From CAZFCK01 sp964517355 (lineage in GTDB: Bacteria > Desulfobacterota > Desulfovibrionia > Desulfovibrionales > Desulfovibrionaceae): a stretch of DNA of 30,369 bases. A model generated the notes under the pieces. The model was not told the origin of the DNA and made no database searches. It was given only the letters and a program-made list of their open reading frames with translations. Location: assembly GCA_964517355.1 (NCBI GenBank), contig CAZFCK010000028.1:1-30369 (forward strand), read 5' to 3'. The position numbers and the translations under genes are program-made. Positions within the stretch are counted from its first letter, which is position 1, and each line of letters begins with the position of its first letter. Shown here one piece after another: positions 1 through 9,853 of the stretch.

Positions 1-40
1 CAAAGCATAACCAATTGTCTAGACTATTTCAAGAGTTATA

Positions 41-147
41 TGCTCTAGAGCATCTTCACTTTGAAAAAGTAGAGATGCTCTTCTGCATTTCCCTGAAACA
101 ATGAACATTTTTTCAGACGCGCGCCTTGATTCCAGGCGAAAATGCGC
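41..147 (-). repeat. Dispersed structured repeat, copy A (reverse orientation)
   Basis: Read on the minus strand this matches the copies at 9302, 14243 and 30288 in the same order: GCGCATTTTCGCCT, a degraded first hairpin, a TCTGAAA...TTTCAGGG second hairpin, AAATGC, then a third hairpin. The third hairpin (48-80) is the best preserved part: GAGCATCT (48-55) pairs with AGATGCTC (73-80), and ACTTT with AAAGT inside. The outer stem GCATTT/AAATGC is also kept. The copy lies about 60 bp upstream of the predicted rpsU promoter, in otherwise gene-free sequence. It has no coding capacity that I believe. Confidence 0.75.
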
Positions 148-207
148 CGAGGACTGCAAGAGGACGCAGGCATTCGCGAGCGTTCTCCAGGATATGATTT
201 TTTTTGC

Positions 208-236
208 TTGCCTTTTTTTCAAAGCGAGGATAATAA
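208..236 (+). promoter_or_regulatory. Candidate sigma-70 promoter for rpsU
   Basis: TTGCCT (208-213) and TAATAA (231-236) are separated by exactly 17 bases, a good match to -35 and -10 elements. They lie about 60 bases before the chosen rpsU start. The surrounding T-rich stretch makes chance matches more likely, so this is only a candidate. Confidence 0.4.
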
Positions 237-293
237 GTCAAGATTGTGTTGCCGGTGCGTTTTGACATTAGGCCGGTGAAGGGGGTGATTTTT

Positions 294-494
294 TTGCCAG
301 GAGTTTATCTGGATGAAAGCGACCATTTTGATGTCGCTTTACGTCGTTTTAAAAAGCAGGTTGAAAAAGCGGGCATTCTTTCTGAGCTGAAGAAACGTCA
401 GCACTATGAAAAGCCCAGCGTCATGCGCAAGAAGAAAAAGGCTGCTGCCCGCAAACGCCTGATGAAAAAGATGCGCAAAATGAATCTCATGTAG
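294..494 (+). CDS. rpsU: 30S ribosomal protein S21
   Basis: S21 is a small basic protein of the 30S platform that helps base-pairing between the mRNA Shine-Dalgarno sequence and the 3' end of 16S rRNA. The 66-residue product begins PGVYLDE and has the family core ALRRFKKQVEKAG, then KKRQHYEKPS and a very Lys/Arg-rich tail. I chose the TTG at 294 because the family starts at PGV and because a strong GGGGGTGA Shine-Dalgarno lies just upstream. An upstream in-frame start would add 16 residues foreign to the family. It is first in the rpsU-dnaG-rpoD macromolecular-synthesis cluster. Here the yqeY and mutS2 genes sit between it and dnaG, and a strong hairpin follows it. Confidence 0.95.
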   Translation: MPGVYLDESDHFDVALRRFKKQVEKAGILSELKKRQHYEKPSVMRKKKKAAARKRLMKKMRKMNLM

Positions 495-582
495 GGGATA
501 CACCCGTCATGCGGCAGCCTCACCTTATAACCAGCTGCCAATAAAGCGTATGCAACGATTGCGTCAATTATGGCATATCCCG

Positions 583-622
583 GCGCCGGCTGGAGGATTG
601 CGTCCTCTTGCCGGCGCTTTCC
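583..622 (+). terminator. Two-tier hairpin between rpsU and yqeY (terminator or attenuator)
   Basis: GCGCCGGC (583-590) pairs perfectly with GCCGGCGC (610-617). An inner stem GAGGA/TCCTC (593-597/603-607) closes a 5-base loop. The hairpin is followed by TTTCCCTCTT rather than a pure T run, so partial termination is plausible. That would let S21 be made in excess over the downstream replication and repair genes, as is known for rpsU-dnaG-rpoD operons. The role is inferred; the stem is plain in the sequence. Confidence 0.6.
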
Positions 623-662
623 CTCTTGGAGAGTTCTGGGCCACAGTCCAGAGGCGGAGTGT

Positions 663-1115
663 ATGACTATGGGCCTCCTAGCGAAAATTTCTTCAGACTA
701 TATCGTCGCTTATAAAGCCAAAGATCAGCAACGGCTTGATACACTGCGTATGCTCAAGACGGCTTTGACCATGATGGAAAAGCAACTGCGCAGGCCGGTC
801 ACCGATGATGACGCCATGCAGGTCCTGCTCAAGGAAGCCAAGCAGCGTTCGGATTCCATCGAGGAGTTCTCCAAGGCGAAGCGCCAGGATCTTGTGGACA
901 ACGAAGCGGCGCAGTTGGCCATTCTCAAGGATTATCTGCCGCAGCCGCTTTCCCGGGAAGAACTGGAGCGGGCCGTGGATGAAGCCATCCACGACACAGG
1001 CGCCGGTTCCATGAAGGATATGAGCGGTGTGATGCAGGCAATTATGCAAAAATACAAGGGTCAGGTGGATGGCAAAACTGTCAGCGGCCTGGTTCGTTCC
1101 CGTTTAGCTTCCTGA
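663..1115 (+). CDS. yqeY: GatB/YqeY domain protein
   Basis: This YqeY-family protein of about 150 residues resembles the C-terminal tRNA-binding domain of the GatB subunit of Asp/Glu-tRNA amidotransferase. The free-standing form has no established biochemical role. Family features visible are the N-terminal region leading into YKAKDQQRLDTLRMLKTAL, the RSDSIEEF segment, the LAILKDYLPQPLS motif and the terminal GKTVSGLVRSRL helix. The ATG at 663 follows a GGCGGAG Shine-Dalgarno with 4-base spacing. An ATG two codons on (669) has better spacing and may be the true start. The longer frame to 570 runs through the upstream hairpin and is rejected. It lies 9 bases before mutS2 and is probably co-transcribed. 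Confidence 0.85.
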   Translation: MTMGLLAKISSDYIVAYKAKDQQRLDTLRMLKTALTMMEKQLRRPVTDDDAMQVLLKEAKQRSDSIEEFSKAKRQDLVDNEAAQLAILKDYLPQPLSREELERAVDEAIHDTGAGSMKDMSGVMQAIMQKYKGQVDGKTVSGLVRSRLAS

Positions 1116-1124
1116 AGCGAGCAT

Positions 1125-3446
1125 ATGGATTCCAGAACCCTTACGTTGCTGGAGTTTCCCAAGGTACTGCAGGCCCTCGGCGGATTTGCCGCCTCGGAGC
1201 CGGGCAGGTTGGCCTGTCTTGCCGTTGCGCCGTTGCATGATCACGCGCGCATAGCGGACGAGATTGCCCTTTTTTGGCAGGCCAGGGATTGGAAAGCGAC
1301 TAGCAAAACGCCCCTGGGCGATTTCCCGCCATTGGACGGCCTTTTTTCCTTTCTTGAGCGCGAAAGCGCGTTTTTGGACCTCGACGACATTGTGGCGTTG
1401 AAACAGGTTCTTGCAATGGCGCGCGCCACGAGCGACACCTTGGAGGGCGACGCGCCCCGTGAGCGTTGGCCATTGCTTGTGGAGCGCGTGTGTGTTTCCT
1501 GGCCGGCCAAGGTCTGGTCCATTTTGAAGCGCTGCATCAGCGAGGAAGGGACCATCAAGGAGACCAGTTCCCCGGTATTGCTTTCCGCCCGCCAGGAAAT
1601 TCGGCGTATTCATCAGCAATGCACGAAAAAAGCCAAGGATTTCATCCTCCAGAATAATTTGAGTCCCTATTTGCAAGACGACTACATGACGATTTCTTCG
1701 GATCGTTATGTTTTGCCCCTGCGCACCAATTTTAAAGGGCGGCTGCAAGGCATTATCCACGATTATTCCCAAACCGGAGAGACTTGTTATTTCGAACCGT
1801 TGTTTTTGGTCGATTTGAACAACACCTTGCAGGAACTCAAGCAGGAGGAACGCGAAGCCGAGCGCCAGGTGCTTATCGATATCACCCAGATGGTGCGCCA
1901 GGAATATGATGGCGTTCTGGCGACCTATGAAGCCTTGGTGCTGCACGATGTGTTGCTGGCCAAACTTGCGTTCGCCGAAGCTCTGGACGCCAGGCCCATA
2001 GGCTATGCTCCCGACGCCCCTTTGCACCTGGAGGACGCGAGGCATCCCTTGCTTGTTCTTGCCGCGCGCAAGGCTTCCCGCCACAACGCGGTGCCGTTCG
2101 ACATGTCTCTCGGCCAAGGGCAACGGGGATTGGTCATCAGCGGCGGCAACGCGGGGGGCAAGACCGTGACCCTCAAGACCCTGGGCCTGATAGCGGCCAT
2201 GGCCGCCAGCGGCCTGCCCGTGCCAGCGGCTGAGGGCAGTTCCTTGCCCGGCTGGCATTCGGTGTTCGTCTTTTTGGGCGACGAGCAGAGCATTGAAGAT
2301 TCCGTGAGCACCTTTACCGCGCAGATTCGCAAGCTGGCCGCCATGTGGGAGCGGGTCGCTCCAGGCGCGCTTTGCATTTTGGATGAGTTCGGCGCGGGCA
2401 CCGACCCCTCGCAAGGCGCGGCACTGGCCCAGGCCGTTATGGATGGATTGTTGGAAAAGGGCGCTCATGTGGCCGCCGCGACTCATTTTCCGGCGCTCAA
2501 GGCCTATGCTTTGGCGCGTGATGATATCCGGGCCGCGTCGGTGCTGTTCGATCCCGAGACCAAACGCCCCTTGTTCCGCTTGGCCTTTGATCAGGTTGGG
2601 CTCAGCCTGGCGTTGGACGTGGCGCGGGAGCACGGCCTGCCCGAGGAAGTGTTGCAGCGGGCCGAAAACTACATGCTCCTGGACGGTTCGGACACCAGTG
2701 ATCTTATCGCCAAACTCAACGACCTCGCCGCCGCAAGGGATAAGGAATTGAAGGGATTGGCCGATGAGCGTCAAAAGCTGGCGGACAAGCGCGCCAAGCT
2801 TGATGCGCGCTACGCCCGCGAGCGTAAGGAGCTTTTGGATTCGCTCAAAGCCGCCTCGCAGAAGATCATGCGCGACTGGCAGGCGCAAAAGGTGGGGCAC
2901 AAGCAGGCCATGAAGGAACTGGCCAAGGCGCGTCAACGTCTTGCGGAGGAGGTTCGGGAACAGGCTCCCCAACACGCCCCTCTCACGTTGAACGCGGTGC
3001 AAACCGGGCTCCATTTGCTGTATCTGCCCTGGAACAAGAAGGGGCGGGTAGAGGAAACGGACGCCAAAAAGGCCATGGTGAAAATGGACCTTTCCGGCGT
3101 ATCCATGTGGGTGGCGCTCAAGGATCTCGCCGCCATCGACGCACCGCCTCCCGTTCGCGACCAAGAGTCGTTCGGTGGCGCCTTGGTCAAGGCTTCGCGG
3201 CCTGCGGGAATGCGGCTCGATCTGCGGGGCATGCGCGCCGACGAGGCTGTGAGCGAGCTGGGCGGTTTTTTGGACCGGGCCCTGTTGGGTAATGTGGGCG
3301 TTGTCGAGATTGTGCATGGCAAAGGAACCGGCGCGTTGCGGCGCGAGGTGCATAATTTCCTTGCCCATTTTCCCGCCGTGGAAAGCTATGCCTTGGGCAA
3401 TGAGGAACAAGGCGGAGACGGCGTGACACTGGTGGAGTTGAAATGA
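1125..3446 (+). CDS. mutS2: MutS2 family ATPase with Smr endonuclease domain
   Basis: MutS2 proteins are MutS-like ABC ATPases linked to suppression of homologous recombination and, in some bacteria, to rescue of collided ribosomes; they do not act in classical mismatch repair. The 773 residues show a helical core, a Walker A GGNAGGKT at about 341-348, Walker B CILDEFGAGTDP at about 417-428, and a charged coiled-coil around 520-610. A C-terminal Smr nuclease domain follows from about 697, with the LDLRGM and HGKGTG motifs. The length is normal for the family. No strong Shine-Dalgarno precedes the ATG, so coupling to yqeY 9 bases upstream is likely. The stop overlaps the dnaG start as ATGA. 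Confidence 0.95.
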   Translation: MDSRTLTLLEFPKVLQALGGFAASEPGRLACLAVAPLHDHARIADEIALFWQARDWKATSKTPLGDFPPLDGLFSFLERESAFLDLDDIVALKQVLAMARATSDTLEGDAPRERWPLLVERVCVSWPAKVWSILKRCISEEGTIKETSSPVLLSARQEIRRIHQQCTKKAKDFILQNNLSPYLQDDYMTISSDRYVLPLRTNFKGRLQGIIHDYSQTGETCYFEPLFLVDLNNTLQELKQEEREAERQVLIDITQMVRQEYDGVLATYEALVLHDVLLAKLAFAEALDARPIGYAPDAPLHLEDARHPLLVLAARKASRHNAVPFDMSLGQGQRGLVISGGNAGGKTVTLKTLGLIAAMAASGLPVPAAEGSSLPGWHSVFVFLGDEQSIEDSVSTFTAQIRKLAAMWERVAPGALCILDEFGAGTDPSQGAALAQAVMDGLLEKGAHVAAATHFPALKAYALARDDIRAASVLFDPETKRPLFRLAFDQVGLSLALDVAREHGLPEEVLQRAENYMLLDGSDTSDLIAKLNDLAAARDKELKGLADERQKLADKRAKLDARYARERKELLDSLKAASQKIMRDWQAQKVGHKQAMKELAKARQRLAEEVREQAPQHAPLTLNAVQTGLHLLYLPWNKKGRVEETDAKKAMVKMDLSGVSMWVALKDLAAIDAPPPVRDQESFGGALVKASRPAGMRLDLRGMRADEAVSELGGFLDRALLGNVGVVEIVHGKGTGALRREVHNFLAHFPAVESYALGNEEQGGDGVTLVELK

Positions 3447-5195
3447 GCGGTATAGAGGCCGCGAGCCTGCGTGAGCTCAAGGCTCGCATCTCCATCGTCG
3501 ACGTGGTGCGGCGGTATGTGAACCTGCGTAACGCCGGGGGGCGCTGGATTGGACCATGCCCTTTTCACCAGGAGACCAAACCTTCGTTTTCCGTGAACGA
3601 ACAGGAAGGATTTTTTTATTGCTTCGGATGTCAGGCTCATGGTGATGTAATTGATTTTTATTGTCAAATTAATGGGTTAAGTTTTAGGGACGGTGTGGAA
3701 CAGCTGGCGCAGGAAGCCGGAGTAACATTGCGCACTTCGTCCGGCGGCACACCCAAAGGGGGGCGCTCCCGTGAAGAACGGGAATTTTCACGCCATTGCC
3801 TGGAGATGTATAGCCGCTCCCAAACGCATTTTCACCATAATCTGCACGGCGCCCCAGGCGGGGCGTGCCGGGAATACCTTCAAGGACGTGGCATAAACTC
3901 GCCGTTGGCCAAGGCGTTCGGCCTGGGCTACAGCCTGCCGGGCTTTGACGATTTGCTGCGTTTCCTGCGCGACAAGGGCTATGGCCAGGAGGATGCCGTC
4001 AAGGCGGGGCTATTGTCCAAAAACGAACGGGGAAAGGTGTACGACCGCTTTCGCGGGCGGTTGATGTTCCCCATACATAATCTTTCCGGCCAGGTTATTG
4101 CGTTCGGCGGCAGAGTGATTACTTCCGAGCAAGAGCCTAAATATATCAACAGCAGCGATACGGTCGTCTACAAAAAGGGTGAGCATTTGTACGGCCTTTT
4201 TCAGGCGCGCAGGGCCATCACCCACAGCAAATGCGCCTTGCTTACCGAGGGCTATGTGGACGTGCTCACATTGCATCAGTTCGGTTATGAAAACGCCTGC
4301 GGAGTGCTCGGAACCGCTTTGACCACGCAGCAAATCAAGCGTTTGTCCGGTTTTTGCTCGCGTGTGGATCTGCTTTTTGACGGGGATCGGGCTGGCCGCA
4401 AAGCCGCGTTGCGTAGCGCGCAAATGCTTTTGACCCGGGGAATTGCTTGCCGCGTGGTCCTCATGCCCGATGGCGAGGACGTGGACAGCTTGTTGCGCGG
4501 CGCCGGTAAAGAGGCCTTCGACGGCGTGTTGCACTCCGCGGAAGATGGACTCGACTACTGCACGCGCATGGTTCTGGAAACATTCTCTCCTCAAGAGATG
4601 TTGGAATGGGCCAAGACCTTTTGCGGTGAATTGAGCGATCCGGCGTTGCTGGCCGTCTATCTTCCCAGATTGTCCCATGGTTTGCATATGAGGGAAGATG
4701 TCCTGCGTCGGACTCTGGAACCCGCTTCACGCGACACATCGCGCCCGGCCCCTACAAGGGGCAGATACCCCGGCCGCCGTAGCGAGCGGATCGAGGGAAT
4801 TCCCCAGGTGCGCAACAGTGTGCGCGAAAAGCGGGAACGGCAGATTATTGATTTTGCCATCCGTTGTCCGCAACACTTGGAACGGCTGGAAATAGAAGGA
4901 GCGCCGCGGCTCTTGAGCAGCGGCTGGGCCAAGAACCTTTGGGCCGCGTTGTGGCAGGCCCAAGGGGGCGATGTTTTGACTTTTCTGGAAGACAACGAAA
5001 AACAGTTCTACATCCAATGCCGTTTGCAAAGCGAAGCGCGCGATGCGGACGAGGATGCCGAACTGAAACAGATTTGCACGTTTTTGGGGCAAGAACGTAA
5101 AAAAGCGGAACGCGCGGCTATCAGCCGCAAGCCGCCGCAGGCGGGGCAGGACGATATGGACATGCTTCGCGCCCTGCAAGCGACATTAGGGAGGA

Positions 5196-5212
<17 letters not shown>
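3443..5212 (+). CDS. dnaG: DNA primase
   Basis: DnaG makes the RNA primers for replication. The 589-residue product has an intact CHC2 zinc finger with ligands Cys39, His42, Cys60 and Cys63. Its TOPRIM core carries Glu269 in TEGYVDV and Asp313/Asp315 in DLLFDGDRAG. A C-terminal helicase-interaction region follows a basic, low-complexity linker at about 430-460. The ATG overlaps the mutS2 stop by 4 bases, and the end overlaps the rpoD start by 17 bases, implying translational coupling along the cluster. Nothing appears truncated. Confidence 0.97.
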
Positions 5213-6965
<1,753 letters not shown>

Positions 6966-6973
6966 GAAACCCC

Positions 6974-7675
6974 ATGTGGCGGGATTTTTTTTCCTACGAA
7001 AAGGCGGCGTTGTGCCGCCTTTTTGTTTATCTGGGACTGGTGGTCATCTCTGTTCTGTGCGCCGGTTCGCTCCTCCAGGCGGCGCAGAGGGTGCAGGTCC
7101 GCTATGTACCGGACGGCGACACTGTCATATTGACCACGGGACAGTCGTTGCGGTTGTGGGGCATAGACGCGCCGGAAATGGGGCGCGACGGCAAGCCTGA
7201 TCAGTATTATGCGCGTGAATCGCGCCGAGAACTCATTCGTCTCGTGGCGGACCAGGAACTGCGTTTTGTCGCTGCGCCGCGCCTCAAAGATGCGTATGGA
7301 AGACTTCTCGGTACATTACTGCTGCCAGAGGGGGGGGAGGTCAATGTGGAACTGGTGCGTCTCGGCCTGGCGTTTTGCCTTCCATTTCCCCGTCAGGATG
7401 GCTGGATGCGGGAGCGGTTGCTTGTTGCGCAACAACAAGCCCTCGCCCATGGCAAGGGTTTTTGGCCCCATGTATTGCGACACATGGAGCGTTATGGTGA
7501 GGTTCGGGGAAACAAGAACAGTCTACGGTTCTTTTATGGCGGTTGCGATGGTTGGAACCGGATATCACCCAGGAATCGTGTTCCTTTTTCTTCTGCTGCC
7601 GCGGCTTTTAATTCAGGCTATGCGCCTGCGCGTCACTGCGGCATGTGGCCTTGTTTCAAGGCGAAAATGCGCTAG
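6974..7675 (+). CDS. Secreted thermonuclease (SNase-like) with Ada-like zinc tail
   Basis: This is a staphylococcal-nuclease-fold enzyme, predicted to cut DNA or RNA outside the cytoplasm. A hydrophobic N-terminal segment (FVYLGLVVISVLCAG) is a signal peptide or anchor. The fold shows PDGDTV, LRLWGIDAPEMG and DAYGRLLGTLLL, holding the family's Arg and Glu catalytic positions. The tail has the spacing of an Ada-like metal-binding module: GNKNSLRFF, Cys, NRVPF, GYAPARHC. The start is uncertain. ATG 6974 has no clear Shine-Dalgarno and lies before the rpoD terminator; TTG 7010 follows AAGGCGG but sits in the terminator loop. The last codons (CFKAKMR and stop) come from repeat fragment E, so the natural C-terminus was probably replaced. 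A separate promoter is not obvious. Confidence 0.82.
   Translation: MWRDFFSYEKAALCRLFVYLGLVVISVLCAGSLLQAAQRVQVRYVPDGDTVILTTGQSLRLWGIDAPEMGRDGKPDQYYARESRRELIRLVADQELRFVAAPRLKDAYGRLLGTLLLPEGGEVNVELVRLGLAFCLPFPRQDGWMRERLLVAQQQALAHGKGFWPHVLRHMERYGEVRGNKNSLRFFYGGCDGWNRISPRNRVPFSSAAAAFNSGYAPARHCGMWPCFKAKMR
6999..7024 (+). terminator. Intrinsic terminator after rpoD
   Basis: AAAAGGCGGC (6999-7008) and GCCGCCTTTT (7014-7023) form a perfect 10 bp stem with a 5-base GTTGT loop and a run of five T. It begins 33 bases after the rpoD stop. It overlaps the 5' end of the nuclease frame, which complicates that gene's start. Confidence 0.85.
7648..7675 (-). repeat. Dispersed repeat, 28-base fragment E (reverse orientation)
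   Basis: The minus strand here is identical over 28 bases to the start of copy D (30288-30315), beginning CTAGCGCATTTTCGCC and including the first hairpin GCCTTGAAACAAGGC. The rest of the element is missing. It ends exactly at the TAG stop of the nuclease gene and encodes that protein's last residues. Confidence 0.75.
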
Positions 7676-7705
7676 GTTGGGTTTCCAATTATGTAAAAGA
7701 ACGTG

Positions 7706-7742
7706 CGAGAGTGGAACCCCTTATCAAAGGGTTCCCCTCTCG
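7706..7742 (+). terminator. Long GC-rich hairpin, terminator-like
   Basis: CGAGAGTGGAACCC (7706-7719) pairs with GGGTTCCCCTCTCG (7729-7742) with one mismatch, around a loop of nine bases. It has the same sequence family as the hairpin at 10824-10863 (GAGAGGG...CCCTCTC with an AACCC/GGGTT core). No long T tract follows. It lies 30 bases after the nuclease stop, so a role in ending that transcript is likely. Confidence 0.6.
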
Positions 7743-7817
7743 TGCTCTCCCGATATTCATGCAACACATTTTAATAATGCCTATTCGCAATCCGTGTTAT
7801 ACCGTTTCAGGAAAGGA

Positions 7818-7895
7818 ATGATGAAACCGCACGCCGATAGGCGGGGCGTTGCGCCCCTTACGCATGGCGAAGTTTCTCCCTGGCTATCCATATGA
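7818..7895 (+). CDS. Possible small protein, 25 residues
   Basis: A 25-codon frame begins with tandem ATGs preceded by AGGAAAGG, a fair Shine-Dalgarno, and ends in TGA at 7893. The peptide is mixed (MMKPHADRRG at the start, PWLSI at the end), without a membrane segment or a motif I recognise. The perfect GGGGCG/CGCCCC hairpin inside the frame could instead mean the region is a structured RNA. Evidence is only the ribosome-binding site and the open frame. Confidence 0.2.
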   Translation: MMKPHADRRGVAPLTHGEVSPWLSI

Positions 7896-8168
7896 TCTGG
7901 AGATGGGATCTTTGGGGTTGCCGAAAAGTTGCACGTTGCCTTTTTTTCGTTAGTCTTTTACATAAAAGCTAGGCGCCAAAAGAGACAACGCACCATAATA
8001 CAATGATCGGGCATTGCTACGAAGCCGTTTTTTGCCACGATTTTTTTTTGTAGTTTTAAGTGCCTTCGTTTTGATGGGACGAGGCGGAGGGTGGGGCGGA
8101 GCCCCAACATGTGGGATTTCATAACTGGTTATACGAGGGCGCGTTTTTTTGTCGCTAGGTAGGTATTA

Positions 8169-9254
8169 ATGAATAATTCGGGTGAGATGAATCATTTTAG
8201 TTCTTGTGTGTTCACCAATTCTTCACCATTATGCCGCACATTGGATAAGGCGGGAGTTCCCGCTGACGGTAAATGGCGAACATTGATTTTATACATGCGT
8301 GGTATCGAAACGTATGATTTCCTATCTGAAGTCCAAAAATCTCAGATTCAGTCCTTAGTAATTGAAACTTTGCAACAGAAGGATTTTTCTGAAGAGAATT
8401 TTCAGCGTATCATGCGACGGCATGAAGAGATTATACATAGTCCGTGTAAACTGAAACTCCAGGCGGCTATTTCAGAAACAGCAGAAATGATAGAAGAATT
8501 TAGGAAATTGCTGCGCCGCCGCGGGGGGGATGTGGAATGTTTGGGAGTAACTACCGTTCAGACTTTGGAAGAAGGGGGCGATCCCGAAGAGCTTATCGCA
8601 TCGCTTAAGGATTCCTTTCATCAAATAGTAGAAATATTACGCCGCGATGCCGATAGCTTGGATCTGTTGAGCCGTACGGATGCGCTTACAGGGCTCATGA
8701 ATCGGCGGGCATTGGACGATTTCCTGGAATTATGCGTTGAGCGTTGGAAAAATGAAGACAAAACATTTTCCATGCTTATGGTGGATATCGATAACTTCAA
8801 GAATTTTAATGACCGTTTTGGCCATCGTATCGGCGATCAGGCTTTGGTCACCATAGCTAAGTTGATCTCTCACCAATGCACGCTGCTGAACGGCGAAGGG
8901 TTGGAGTGTTTCAGCGCGCGCTATGGTGGTGAGGAATTTACAGTCGTACTGCCGCTTGTCGAGGAGGAGCAGGCGGAGGCCATTGCCGAGGATCTGCGTG
9001 ATCGTGTGGAACGCTATAATTTCGTCATCCGCGATACCGATGGCGAAATTATCAAGCGGAACATCCACATCACGATAAGTATCGGGGTGGCCGAGATTAA
9101 CCCATCTTGGCGTGGTGCTTATATAGAAAACGTTGTGGATGCCGCGGACAGGGCCCTCTACCGCGCCAAAGCTTTCGGACGCAATCGCGTTTGCGGTGCG
9201 TCGCAGACGCCTGACAGATTCGCGCTGGTATCGCGCATGCCTGATGATTCATAA
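8169..9254 (+). CDS. Diguanylate cyclase (GGDEF family)
   Basis: This enzyme is predicted to make c-di-GMP from two GTP. The N-terminal 180 residues are helical, without transmembrane segments or a recognised sensor domain. The catalytic domain follows from about 185 (LSRTDALTGLMNRRAL), with metal-binding Asp206/Asp208 in MVDIDNF and the signature GGEEF at 253-257, so it should be active. The usual RxxD inhibitory site before the signature is absent (GLEC at that spacing), so product inhibition by that route is not expected. The ATG follows AGGTAGGT. The gene seems monocistronic, with repeat copy B starting 48 bases after its stop. Confidence 0.9.
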   Translation: MNNSGEMNHFSSCVFTNSSPLCRTLDKAGVPADGKWRTLILYMRGIETYDFLSEVQKSQIQSLVIETLQQKDFSEENFQRIMRRHEEIIHSPCKLKLQAAISETAEMIEEFRKLLRRRGGDVECLGVTTVQTLEEGGDPEELIASLKDSFHQIVEILRRDADSLDLLSRTDALTGLMNRRALDDFLELCVERWKNEDKTFSMLMVDIDNFKNFNDRFGHRIGDQALVTIAKLISHQCTLLNGEGLECFSARYGGEEFTVVLPLVEEEQAEAIAEDLRDRVERYNFVIRDTDGEIIKRNIHITISIGVAEINPSWRGAYIENVVDAADRALYRAKAFGRNRVCGASQTPDRFALVSRMPDDS

Positions 9255-9301
9255 CCCCTCGGGTGTCCCCATTTTTTTCGTTCTTTTGCTCTAACCGGTG
9301 A

Positions 9302-9402
9302 GCGCATTTTCGCCTTGAAACATAGGCTCGTATCTGAAACAATATCCCATTGGTTCAAATAACTGCATGAGAGCATTGAAACCTTTTCATGATTAAGATG
9401 CT
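9302..9402 (+). repeat. Dispersed structured repeat, copy B (forward)
   Basis: The first 30 bases match copy D almost exactly (GCGCATTTTCGCCTTGAAAC then AGGCTC). The second hairpin is decayed (CTGAAACAAT...ATTGGTTCAAAT), and the third is recognisable as AGCAT...AAGATGCT ending near 9402. It lies between the cyclase gene and the response regulator gene, ending 17 bases before the latter's ATG, so it may form part of that gene's leader. Confidence 0.75.
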
Positions 9403-9418
9403 TTAATGGGGAACGACA

Positions 9419-9799
9419 ATGGAATCCCTGCGTATTCTTGTGGCTGAAGACAACGAAGTGAATCAGACGTTTGCCAAAATGCTGCTGGAACGTGAGGGGC
9501 ATATGGTCGTTACGGTGAATAACGGCGTTGAGGTTCTTGAAAAACTGGAACAACAGCGGTTTGACGTTGTGCTCATGGATGTGCGCATGCCCCGGCAGGA
9601 TGGAGTGGAGACAACGCAACGCATACGTTCTTCTCCGGAAATGAAGGAGAACAGGTCCGTCCCGATTATCGCCATAACGGCTTCCACGTATCCAGGAGAC
9701 AAAGAGCGGTTTCTCGAAGCGGGAATGGACGACTATATCGCGAAGCCCATGACTTGGGGGAGCATTGTCGCGGCCATTGAACGCGTGCGCAACAGCTGA
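9419..9799 (+). CDS. Single-domain response regulator (CheY-like receiver)
   Basis: This 126-residue receiver domain has no output domain. Acidic residues Glu10/Asp11 (LVAEDNEVNQ), phospho-acceptor Asp54 (VVLMDVRMP), the switch Thr in IIAITAS and Lys109 (IAKPM) are all present, so it should be phosphorylatable. The EDNEVNQ start and the DVRMPRQDG context resemble receivers split from hybrid kinases more than chemotaxis CheY. It follows a diguanylate cyclase gene, but repeat copy B lies between them. A GGGGAACG Shine-Dalgarno precedes the ATG. Its partner kinase is not evident; the soluble PAS kinase at 21771 is only one possibility. Confidence 0.9.
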   Translation: MESLRILVAEDNEVNQTFAKMLLEREGHMVVTVNNGVEVLEKLEQQRFDVVLMDVRMPRQDGVETTQRIRSSPEMKENRSVPIIAITASTYPGDKERFLEAGMDDYIAKPMTWGSIVAAIERVRNS

Positions 9800-9853
9800 C
9801 CGCTTGACCGTGACTTGCGTCCCCTGTGCTTCGCAATGAAAGGGGGAATGGGA

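Larger units (their letters stand above)
7676..8168. other. Long non-coding stretch between nuclease and diguanylate cyclase genes
   Basis: This 493-base stretch holds a long terminator-type hairpin (7706-7742), a possible 25-codon reading frame (7818-7895) and a perfect GGGGCG/CGCCCC hairpin inside that frame at about 7841-7856. Three AT- and T-rich runs lie at 7940-8050, and a short hairpin TGGGGC/GCCCCA at 8092-8106. The 5' untranslated region of the cyclase gene makes up the end. I could not identify a convincing -35/-10 pair, a riboswitch or a transposase remnant. Confidence 0.6.

Noticed and set aside
1104..3410. 768-codon open frame on the minus strand opposite mutS2
   Set aside because: It mirrors the codon structure of a certain gene on the other strand; no domain or plausible signal is visible. 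It is a shadow frame from GC-rich codon usage.
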